DNA of 64,000 nucleotides, from NCBI GenBank assembly GCA_900708905.1, contig CAADRB010000005.1, positions 1,850,573-1,914,572 on the forward strand, in the 5' to 3' direction. The notes under the pieces were generated by a model. That model did no database searches, was not told where the DNA came from, and was given only the letters and a program-made list of their open reading frames with translations. The stretch comes from Hymenolepis diminuta (Eukaryota > Platyhelminthes > Cestoda > Cyclophyllidea > Hymenolepididae). Below are positions 40,775-50,872 of this stretch, one piece after another (positions within the stretch are counted from its first letter, which is position 1; every line of letters begins with the position of its first letter). The translations under genes were made by a program, and so were the position numbers.

Positions 40775-40916
40775 TACTTCTCCCCGCATGTTTGCTGATG
40801 TTATCTTTTTTTGTATATATATATACCATTCGACTTATAAGAACGCAGTTGTTATTTTCGAAGAATAAGGCACTTTATTTAAGGAATATCACAATTACTG
40901 CACAATACTGATTAAG
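40775..40916. terminator. Shared 3' region between E2 gene and COG6
   Basis: Only 142 bp separate the two stop codons of these convergent genes. A minus-strand AATAAA (plus-strand TTTATT at 40874-40879) lies about 40 nt past the COG6 stop and is its likely poly(A) signal. For the E2 gene I see no canonical AATAAA in this gap, only AATAAG near 40864. Its transcript may therefore use a variant signal or run into COG6. Confidence 0.6.
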
Positions 40917-43900
40917 TTATTGTGGATTGGCTGTATCGTTAGCAGACGAAGGGAGTAGTAGATCAGCGACCTGTACAGGGGTTTTTATGTCCTCGGGCCA
41001 GGGATTTGAGTAGCCTGATTTGGGATCCATAATTTCTCCATAGATCTTTGTGTACACCGAATGGACAAGATCTGCAGTTCTACGTCTCAGGGCATTTCTC
41101 GGACGCGGAAATGCGATTTGAGTTGCTTCGGGTAGTTCCCAGGTATCAGGACTTGAGAGATAAGTTGCGTTGAATTCTCTCTGAAAAAAGTTAGTTAGTA
41201 ATAAACGCAATGAAAATCTGCTGAAATTTAGCAAGCTGAACTCATGCAACTCCGACTTTGCTGCTAGGCTAGCTTAAAGGGCATGGAGAGGAGGAACGGA
41301 GAAGAGGTTGACGAAAAAGGAATATTAAGGAAGCCCAAATTTGTCTATCGGCAATTCCTAATATTGTTTTTTGTATCTTTCCATGATGACAACGTCTTTA
41401 GCTATACCAAGGAGCACCCAAGCTTCCCGTACAGAAGAGTTGTCTTACTAGATGTTGCACCTTTCACTTCAAACAACCTTTTTATAACGAGATGTATAGT
41501 AGCAAAAAATGAAAACATAAGATCTACAACAGAGAACAATTACCTGGACTAATAAAGATTTAGAGTTAAGTTCCAAACCACTTTCCGACAATGAGCTGAA
41601 GAAAACTAGCACTCTGGAGCTGCTGTAATGAGAAAGGTGCATTCTTGCACGCCTCTTTGGACAAAGTTAAACCATCTTGGTTATCTAGCCGTGTACTAAA
41701 TGTGCGCAGACAGGTATTGAACTCGTGAATTTTGACTTGGTAGAAGCTAAAACTACGCCAGATATAGATAAACTAGGATCAGGCTAAGATACGGGGAAAC
41801 ATCAACATTAGCAATACATAAACAGGTCAAACACTAGAGTTGAAGAAAACTAGCACTGGGTCAATTCTTAATTGGGATAGGCGCCATCACCATTTCAAAT
41901 GACTCACAATCGGTTTTTTGAAATATAATTTCGGAGCAGTGAAATAAACATCTAGTCCACTAGACATATTCTAGAGCAAAGCTCCAAACCGAGTGTAAAC
42001 TCTTAAAACATCTCAAGACGAGATAATACGAACAGAAATGATTCACTACTTGAGTATGAGAACAATTTTTTACTCCTCAGGACTGTAATCGTAGAATTTC
42101 ACCTTTTTCCTGATAATGACAGCTGTGTAATTCCCAATCCAAACAAAACCTTTGATAAAGATTCAACAGTTTCAATAAAATGGACATAATAAGGAATACC
42201 GATCTCTGATTACCAAAGCATCGACAATTTCCTCTTGAGAACATCCAGGAATTCGTCTCTGAGCCAGTGGAACATCCCCTTCATGTCCTTGTGCAGAGTT
42301 AATAGCATCATAGATCCTATGCAACCCGGCCCTAGCCAAAATATGGATGGTTTGAGATTGAGTTAGAGCCGTCAGGACTTCTTCCAGCCTTTCTGCAACT
42401 GCAGCAATTTGAGTTCCAGTAAAAGCAAGCCTTGCAAGGACTCCATGAAGGGAGTGAAGACTGTTGAGGAGATAAACTAACGCTTCAGGGGGCAAGTCTT
42501 TCTGCTCCTCCGCATTGATTGACTGAGGGTCGAGGAATGATCGAGCCATTTGTTCATAGTGTTCCATCAGAGGTTTAACTACAACTGAGACTATCTGATT
42601 TAGGATGGGGGACTTGGGGAGTATTTTAACTGATTTACCTCTTCGGATTTAGTCTGCCGAACATCCGGCAAGGCGCAAGACATATCTTGAGTTGTTAAGA
42701 CAGCTTCCAATAAGCGAGTTACGTCCATTGTTGATGAGGGCATCAGATCGTGTCCTGGGGGTTCCATCTAGAATTTGAGGTCAGACAGAAAAGTAACGAC
42801 ATACATCAGATAACATCTCAGAGGTCTGCCGCTGTAAAGCACTAACGAACAGGTTCCAACTAAGGGTCTGAAGTTCGGCTAATGTTATATGGAGTGTCGA
42901 TTTCTCATCCAAGAGATTTCTTTAAGAATAAAATCAATAATCAGTATCAATATCGGGAACGTACGACATGACGCTGGTGTAGAATTGGAGGAGATTATTG
43001 ACTTTGTAAAGGACTACGGAGTTGTGCTCGGTTACTAGCATTTGTTCAAGTCGGAGTTGAAGAGGATGAGCCAAACCGCTGGTTATGTTGTTTAAGCAAT
43101 CGCAGACGAGTTCCTTATCAGCTAAAGAATAAAAGAAAATAAAAATTATGAATTAGAATCAGAAGAAGAAACATTCAGGAAATGCAAGCAAGGTTAATCA
43201 ATCATTTGGATTATTGAAAGTTAGCCTGTCCCGCGTATTGGACATGTGATTAATGATTTACAGATAAGTCTTCAATACTTCAATAAGCGTAATTCATCCA
43301 GAAAACCGTGTCATTTGTTGCTTCAGTAGGTGCCATAGAACAAATTTGAACTAGGATTACCGAAGTCCATGAGCAGACCCCAGATAAATATCCTCAAGTA
43401 AATTATAGGGTCTAGGAAGATCACTGAACTAGCATAATACAAAAATGCATTTAAATGTATCCGATTTATCTTCCATGCTATAAAACGAAATATAACCGAT
43501 CTAAATGCAAGGACGATTCTTTGCTTTTATCTAGGAGAGAGAGTCCCCGTTATTGGTAAAATTGTATTCAACCATCTCTTTATAAGGAAAAATCAATTTA
43601 TTCATATTGATTAGTTATTATTATTGTTTACCTTGGTTGAGCTCTAGTGATCCCTATTGTTAAAAAAATCGTTGCTAGTCACAACTTCTTGCCCCTGGTT
43701 GTAAGTATATAATACCAATAAATCAGAATTAAATCAACCCGTTAATAAGTTTTCAATGTCGTGGATGTAATCTTATTCATGGATCTAGGAGTCTAATCAT
43801 GAAATTTGAACATCAAGACAATATGCTGTAACTCTGTTTCATATATGAATGTGGACCGTTTAATATTTCCATGATTCAAATAACGCAAGAATCTTGATGA

Positions 43901-46065
43901 ACTGACTTCATTACCTACTTCTTATTCTTCTCCAGGTTTTAACCTAATTGGACATATTTGCCGCTTCCATTAAGTAGTGTTATGAACATAATAATAAAAA
44001 TAATAACTACATAAAATTTAGAAATCATGTTATTTTATTAATCGGACTGGTATATCGTCACTGAAAAACGGATGCAATCTACCCACTTAATACTGGAATT
44101 CACACAAAATGCATCATTGGGGATCAAAACATATGAGATGCGCGACACCTAGAAGGGAATCTCAAGCACAAATGCAAGACCATACCCAAAAAACGGCCTA
44201 CCTTTCTCAGAAGTCAACGATCGAAGATACTCCTTCTCAGAGGCTGCAGCCTGATGAAGCCATGCCAACATATCACCAGTATAACGCGTAGGATCATGCG
44301 ACTGCATTTCAATCGGCTTGCTTGAGCCTTCGTCTTGATTCCATCCAATTGTCAAAGCTCGAAGAAATGCCTCCACGATTAGTTGCCTTCGAGCATTCGC
44401 GTATTCATCAAGGATGTATCTGGAATGATTAAATGAACATGCATTAGATTACATGCCCTCAAATGTAAAAAATTTGACAAATAATAATGCTGCCTAAGTT
44501 TGTATAAACAGAGAGAAGAGAACTTAGATAATTTTATCCAAGAAAATCCATGAAATTTGAGATGTTCATAGAGGGAAAATTGTCGGACAGCCTCACGTAA
44601 AAGAAACAGTACCCATCGAAATTTCTGAAAACTCGATAACTGTTAGGGAAATCGATTTGGCTGCAAGATGAATGACCTTCGACAAATAAGCAACCGATTT
44701 TTCAAGATTTACAAACTTCTCGAAGATTTCTTCGACGAAAAGAAAGATGTGTTACTGAGAGTGATCTATATTGATTTGATAATCGTTTATGCTTTTCTTA
44801 CCTAATGCATAAGTAAATTATCATAATCCGCTGTACTTTAAAGTGAACGCGAATATTTTTGGATAAATAAAGCAGAACGACCCCATCAACATCTGGATAC
44901 ATAGAGATGGGCCTGAACCCGACCTCATGGAATTTACGAAATCAAGAATGGACCAATGGCACCTCAGATAACACAATGTACATCAAGTAATAGAAATAGG
45001 CAATTGCACGAGTTCTTAACCGGAAGAGTTTCAAGTCACCTACTCTCTGGCGAATAAAAATGTTGGAAAACATTCAAAAATTGGTTTATTAATTAAGTGA
45101 TTTACAAGAAGGATATTCAAAAATACACTTACTTGAAGAAAATTGGACGTTCTTGTAATTCCTTTAAGCATTTCCTGAAAGGTATTGATATTTCAACTGC
45201 CTCAAAGTTTTGAGTACTGACTTCTCCTAAAGAACACGGGAAAATTATCATCGATAAACAATTGCACACTTTTGATCCAATGATAAAGATGTTCAAATGC
45301 CTTGTCAATGTACGTTGTTGATGAGTCCAGTAGATCTTTACTAATAAACTAAATGAAGTTATTAAATTAATAAACATACACTAGCGACATAGAAGGAACT
45401 CCCATAGTATTGACAATAAGTTGTCGAATATTTTTAGCTCGTTCAAGTTTCGAAATCAAAATCTCGGAGGTTTTAGTGTTGATTTGTTCCTCGAGAAGAG
45501 ACCAGTCTTCTGGAGGAATAAAAAATGCGCTCAGAATGGCATTTGCAGCCAGATGTGTCAGCGTTACAGAATTTCTAACAAATATCATTAGTTGAAACAA
45601 TTATTACTTTCTGGCCTGATTGACATTTGTTTGATTAATCAGCTCTTCCATTCGAGATTTTGATGACTGAAAATGAAATTTTTTATTAATCATGTTACCA
45701 TTAATCGTTCATTGATCCTAGAACAGCTTGTTGACATTGCATCCAATTCGGCGGATAGAGAATCAAGACCCTGTAAAATAAGTCGAGTTTCGTAAACAAT
45801 TACCTTTTTCATGGCCAACATTTCTTGCAGAAATCCTTCAGCCAGACTTAATCTCGATTTCTCAATCGTTCCTCTCAAGTTACGTCGCGAACGGATATCA
45901 TTAGATGTATATGATTCTGACAAAACTCGAAGGCTTTCAAAGAAACTCTGAAAATGTTGCGAGAAAACCAGCACATACCTCATCAGCTTGGGTGTTAAAC
46001 TCGATAATTTTACTGATTTTGCCAGTGATAGGATTTTTAGCGTCAAACATATCCTCAGCTGGCAT
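40917..46065 (-). CDS. COG6: COG6, subunit 6 of the conserved oligomeric Golgi complex (13 exons)
   Basis: COG6 belongs to lobe B of the COG tethering complex, which guides retrograde vesicles within the Golgi. Exons in coding order are: 46065-45979, 45947-45804, 45770-45699, 45666-45608, 45574-45382, 45348-45260, 45216-45133, 44419-44202, 43121-42965, 42919-42805, 42767-42639, 42594-42214 and 41180-40917. All join in phase to 1992 nt, or 663 residues; human COG6 is 657. Diagnostic stretches are [16 protein letters not shown] near the N-terminus, [31 protein letters not shown] in the middle, LHRIYDAI, and a C-terminus with [12 protein letters not shown]. Introns 1-5 are only 31-33 nt, while introns 7, 8 and 12 are 0.7-1.1 kb. 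The intron 6 boundaries (45259-45217) have one plausible alternative. The start ATG sits 36 nt after an AG acceptor-like site. An upstream in-frame ATG at 46206 is possible but less likely. Confidence 0.96.
41595..41765 (-). repeat. Degraded SINE copy inside COG6 intron 12
   Basis: The block GTATTGAACTCGTGAATTTTGAC corresponds to the B-box region of the SINE, with TAGCCGTGTACTAAATGTGC before it and a decayed head after it. It lies within the large last COG6 intron in the same orientation as the other copies in the window. Confidence 0.45.
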
Positions 46066-46105
46066 ATTAGAGATAGATGCAGATCGTCCGTAAGGCGCGC
46101 CTAAC
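46066..46105 (-). promoter_or_regulatory. Splice-acceptor-like site before the COG6 start
   Basis: The minus strand reads GGCTGTTTGTTAG|GCGCGCC, with AG at 46102-46101, 36 nt upstream of the chosen COG6 ATG at 46065. It could accept a 5' UTR exon or, in flatworms, a trans-spliced leader. Confidence 0.4.
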
Positions 46106-47013
46106 AAACAGCCAATCCAAATAAAGGACGTATGGAGGCTGTTATTAGCGTCTGATGCTAGCGCAAAAAGTGAAAATTTCATCGAACGATAGTCCGTGGT
46201 ATTCATAATTGAATCCTATACCAACATATTTTTTGCCTGATACCTAAATGTGTAACTTTTGAAATCCTTTGTGATCCAATTAAATTATTCATTTGTTAGT
46301 CATTATCCGGAAATAATTCCCAAGTGGAAGTAGTTAATATCACATGCCATGAACGAAGAATATGCCTTTTGAGAAATTTAGTATTTTATTATCATGAATT
46401 TTGAATCTATGACCCCCGAATTGACAGACATTATCTGACCATTTTGTAACTTCATTAAAGCAGATAATTTAATCCTCGAGGTATGTTAATTTTTATTTTA
46501 AATCCCTGAATTCAAGTTAAATTATTCTAGTTAGCAGGACTGATTGCGATTTTGACTAAGATATTATTTGAGATAGTTATCCCACTAAAATAATGCTAAT
46601 CTGCAAATAATTTCATTGATGCAATAATTTTCGATTTAAATCTCAAAACGAATTTAAATGTTCTTAATATTTTATCTAAAACCTTGCGATTCGATCAAAC
46701 ATATCATTATTTACATCAGTAAACGAATTATAGAATTTACTTTTATTCACCTTACATTAATTTTATTAATCTGTTAATTAAAACTCCTATGTAACTACTC
46801 CACCACTTTCAAAACTAATATATTACGATTAAACTTTTGTGTTTGAAATATGAACACTGTCCAGTAACACGTGCTGAATATATTTAAACAGACATCTGGT
46901 TCATAGTTGCAAAGGTATACTCCGTAGATTTGAGATGAGAAAAGAAAGGCAAATTATTTACAGTTTTATTAAATGCTTCTCCTTGTTCCTCCTCTCGTTG
47001 CACGCTGTTGACA

Positions 47014-47044
<31 letters not shown>

Positions 47045-47207
47045 GTGTGTGTGTGTGTGTATGTGTATATAAGTGGTAAGAAATTTTGGGCATGTAATTT
47101 ACCTTTTGGTTGGCAAGACCTGTTTAAAATGTCGAGTCTAGTTCTTTTTGCATTCTGCCATACTTAGTGTTATAACGTAACAAATTTGAATCACCCAGTG
47201 GTAATCT
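46106..47207. other. 5' flank of COG6
   Basis: AT-rich noncoding DNA upstream of COG6. No clear promoter motif stands out. A TA/TG microsatellite occupies 47011-47071. Confidence 0.5.
47011..47071. repeat. Compound TA/TG microsatellite
   Basis: A TA tract of about 30 bases passes into a TG tract of about 20 bases, then imperfect ATGTGTATAT. Likely length-polymorphic. Confidence 0.9.
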
Positions 47208-48663
47208 TGCAGAGCAAGCCTGCCATAGCCGGCAGATGTCTATCAACAACAGGCTTGTGAACCTGGAGGCGAACCATGAACCATGAGGCGTTCAACCTCA
47301 GAGGACCCGAAAACACCGATCATCTATTGACCGAGGAGACCCACCCCCCATCCGACAATTATTCGACGAATATCAGAAGCAATCACTCTCAAGGTGCCAA
47401 TTTTGTGGAGTACGTCGTTATTAACAAAGCTGTCCTATCGAAGACGTCGCTGCCAGAACTGCAACGAAAATAATCACAAAGAAGGCTTCTACGACCAGTT
47501 CAACGAATCAAAATTCGAACAATATGAGAGCGTTAACTCAGATGAGACAGAGGTATGGTATGCTAATGTAGGTAAATGATGATTCTAGAAAATACGTTAA
47601 CCTAAGCATTAGTGGTATACCATTTGGCCCTGATATCTAATGCTGTTCAACTCTACATATCGATGCGATACGAGGCTACATTCCTGGAGAAGACGATCTT
47701 CAAGAAGTGCTACGTTACAAATCGAAGTATTAAACTAACGGGCCTAGACTGGATCGATGAGCTCCACCTTATCCAGTTTCCAGACGAAAACGAAACCGGC
47801 TAGACACTTACTCTCGAACCTATGAATGCGGAGAATGTCGTGAGAGTATGCGACCAGTGTCTACATGTTGCCAAAATCCCTCATCCTTCTATTCATATTC
47901 AACTACCGAAACCAGATTCTCCCAGGACTCAGGTCTAACTTACCACTCCGGACACACTAAAGGTGTGACATGCACTACGGTGATAAATTCACATTCGAAA
48001 GTGTCCGATGTTATTCTACTCTAGCCGATAACAAGCAGATCAGCTATCTCTATCCTCCATAAACTTGTGGTGTACCAGAAACGCTTGTTACGGACCCAAT
48101 TACACAGTTTGAATCGACATTTTTCTTAATCTTCCTCCGATCGATTGATTATTTAGCTAAGATCTCTCTCCGTGTAAGGACAATTCGTCTCCGCAGCAGA
48201 ATTTAGAGGTCAGGATTTAAGGACAACGTGTGAAGAGATGCTGTCATCAAAACAACTTTGTGTTGCGACGCCGTGTGACCCGATGCACGCAAATAGTGTG
48301 GTCGAACTTGTGTATGTCCTCAATCATAATTTAAATCACCAATGGACAACTGCCATAATCACCATGCCACACGGCGGTGATATCTAGGACGTGGAGAACG
48401 GAAAGGACACTTGATCTCGCGATCACAAATAACTCAGACCAGGAGAGTTTGATTTATCGGACTGTGAAGCATTCTTTAAATAGTCTTGATGATATTGATT
48501 TTTGAGTTTTACAACTTACAGCTCTCTAACTCCCGAACAGCCTGTGATCCTCCGATATAGAGCAAGGACGCAAAAGAAACTATCGAGATATTATCCCCCA
48601 TGTGCCACCAGGACTCGGTGGGACTTCTATCGTCTCCCGGTCGATCACACCTTCGAACGGGCA
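47208..48663 (+). mobile_element. Defective Ty3/gypsy retrotransposon lacking RT and RNase H
   Basis: Decayed gag-pol pieces appear in order on the plus strand. The end of gag has two adjacent CCHC-like knuckles in different frames: CQFCGVRRY-QSC near 47395, and CQNCNENNHKEGFY near 47445-47490 with the last Cys changed to Tyr. A protease remnant follows (KYVNLSISGIPFG at about 47590, then LTGLDWIDELHL at about 47740), without a readable DTG active site. Then comes the integrase zinc-binding end (VRVCDQCLHVAKIP, about 47840) and the integrase core (CGVPETLVTDPITQFES, about 48065-48115). Next is an ANSVVELVYVLNH remnant of the QSNGQAER region, followed by the 3' tail. Reverse transcriptase and RNase H, which should lie between protease and integrase, are absent: the junction is near 47803. 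Many stops make it inert. The 5' boundary is uncertain. Confidence 0.85.
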
Positions 48664-48735
48664 TGCTAAATATAAGAAAATAATATTTCCACCAAGCAAC
48701 TCATATGTTTTCCAATTTAAGAGATCTTAATGTGT
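48664..48735 (+). repeat. Truncated LTR of the defective gypsy element
   Basis: It begins TGCTAAATATAAGAAAATAA, the same start as the LTRs at 38785 and 50569. Similarity fades after about 70 bp, around AATTTAAGAGATCTTAATG. The rest of the LTR is missing. Confidence 0.65.
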
Positions 48736-48828
48736 ACAAAACAAGTACCGGATACTAGACAACATTATGACCGATCAAAGGATTCCGTCTCGAATCCCCA
48801 AGATGGATGTTTCATATGTTAATAGGAG

Positions 48829-49090
48829 ATGCTAGATCCAGCAGATTTCTATCGACAACGGGCGGTTAGAAATGACTGACTGCCGATAGGATCTCCACCT
48901 AAACAGATGTCGGTCACCACACTGAGACACCGGCGACGAGACATGACTGGCGTCTAACAAAGAAATGCTTTGTATATAAACCTAATTTACTTATTAATAA
49001 ATTGGGGTGGCCTGCCTGCCACCTCCGAGCTGCTCTGGCTACATGAGTGACTTGACTTATTCCATCTATTCGACGGATGTGGCCCCAGTA
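48829..49090 (+). repeat. Repeat B, LTR-like, copy 1
   Basis: It starts TGCTAGATCCAGCAG and carries GACGAGACATGACTGGCGTC, then TATATAAACC (TATA-like) and AATAAATTGGGGTGGC with a GGTGG/CCACC hairpin. It ends near TTATTCCATCTATTCGA. The same blocks in the same order occur at 57209-57512. A TATA-like site, AATAAA and a short GC hairpin in this order suggest the LTR of a second retroelement family. No target duplication or adjoining internal region was identified. Confidence 0.6.
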
Positions 49091-49432
49091 TACCTAACGT
49101 TATTACAAAGCCAATCTAGAAAACTCGGTAATATGGCAACTTGGCACAGAAGCCAATCACCTGCAACAAGCACAAGACACGTTATGGTAAACACACAGGC
49201 ACTAACGGAACTCTATCTCAATCGATATCGGCTTAAACAAATAAGCATAATAACAAATTGTCTTTTATCAGTGGAGGAATTAAGGAGGAAATAAAATTTT
49301 ATTTATAGAAGGAATATTTGAAGTGGGGGCAAATAATAATTATTTCTTCTAACACCTAGTGTGTTAGTATTCGCAGTAATCACCTTAACAGAAATGGAAA
49401 TACTTTGAATTCAGCAGCGTTTTTCTACTAAC

Positions 49433-49713
49433 TGTTATGATCTACTCTTCTCTGTAGGATACCATAACCGACTCTTAGATTCCCTAAGACATTGCACTAG
49501 TTACAAACACGTCCCGACAACACCACAATACAAAACGACCCAAACCACCATATCAACGCAAGACGCTCGATTTCGTATCGATAGGTCGATTTATATTATG
49601 TACCATTTACAACCACAATGTAAATAAATAAAAGGGAATTAAAAGAAGCATGAATAAGGAGGTGGAAAATAAAGAATTATTATGAGGGACATGTTATTTT
49701 CCTATATGTAGCA
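49433..49713 (-). repeat. Solo LTR (gypsy family) with CTAAC target duplication
   Basis: A complete 281-bp LTR in reverse orientation. On the plus strand it runs from TGTTATGATC to ATATGTAGCA, so it has TG...CA ends. It is flanked by perfect 5-bp repeats, CTAAC at 49428-49432 and at 49714-49718. The internal CGATTTCGTATCGATAGGTC block and the TATA-like ATATAAATCGACC (minus strand) match the other copies. The 5-bp duplication is typical of Ty3/gypsy integration. Confidence 0.9.
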
Positions 49714-50568
49714 CTAACATTCACAATTAATCACTGGTTTGACCTTGGTTTTATTAACTAGAGAAGATTCTAATACTATAATTGGCCACCACATAAGATG
49801 AATTTGGAATTATTCGTATTATTATTATTATTGAAAACATTAATACAAAAAGTTATGGTTTTTAATTGTGGGAAGCAACTGAGATCGAATAAGAGAAAAT
49901 CCAAGTGATAAAGTGGATGGATAAAAGATACGGAGAGTAGCGTCTAGGTATTAAAGAGGCATACTCAATTTTTTTTCGAATGGGTAATTCATGTTCCGAA
50001 AAATCAAATTTTATGATTTATCCCCTGGATTGCATCAAATGCTTACCTACGATGTTCTGTGATATTTTTAAATCATGAGGGATCAGTATTGCCACTTCAA
50101 ATCATTTTCTCTTCCAATGATTGAGAAAGCAAAATGATCTTACATGCTATTCGGCGGCTTACATTTTAAACACAGGATAATGAGAAAACTGAAATTTTCA
50201 AGTTAACCGGAATAAATCGTAATAAAATATTCATTAACAGACAGCCATATCTCATTTGTACCACTGAACATGTGGGAATTTCCTGGAGGAATTTCTGAGT
50301 GTATTTACTCTCTAGCCTCTCTATGGCTGGATTAAGCCGACATTTTCATTCTCAGTCATCAAATGCCGCCTGATAGCAAAACGCCTTTTCCTGTTATTTA
50401 ATCAAGATGTAACGAAAAGAAAATTGTCTTTTTACTCGATCAATATCTTCTATTTCACCTTTACTTGGGATTTCTGCCTAAAATGAATCATTTTTGTGAA
50501 TTATTAATCATTTTACACTTATATTTTCTCATCTTGCCCAATCTATTTAGTAAAAGTTCATTTATTTT

Positions 50569-50872
50569 TGCTATATAAGAAAATAATACCTTCTCCATAA
50601 AATTTCTTATATTTAAGATTCTTTATTTTTCATCTTTTAGTTTCTGCTTCTTTCAAATCCCTTTTATTCGAACGAATTTATTCACATTACGGTTGTAAAT
50701 GGCGCATAATATAAATCGACCTACGACTCACGAAGTGTGAGTCTCATATTAATATGGTGATTTGGGTCGTTTTGTATTGCGGTATTGTGGAGTCGTGTTT
50801 GTAACTAGTACAATGTCTTCGGGAATATAAGAGTCGGTTACGGTATCCTACAGAGAAGAGCAGATCACAACA
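50569..50872 (+). repeat. Solo LTR (gypsy family)
   Basis: It runs TGCTATATAAG to CAGATCACAACA and shares the whole LTR layout (CATTACGGTTGTAAATGG, then GGTGATTTGGGTCGTTTTG). The flanking 5-mers ATTTT and ATGTA do not match, so the duplication has decayed or the copy arose by recombination. It faces the opposite way to the LTR at 49433, about 855 bp away. Confidence 0.85.
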
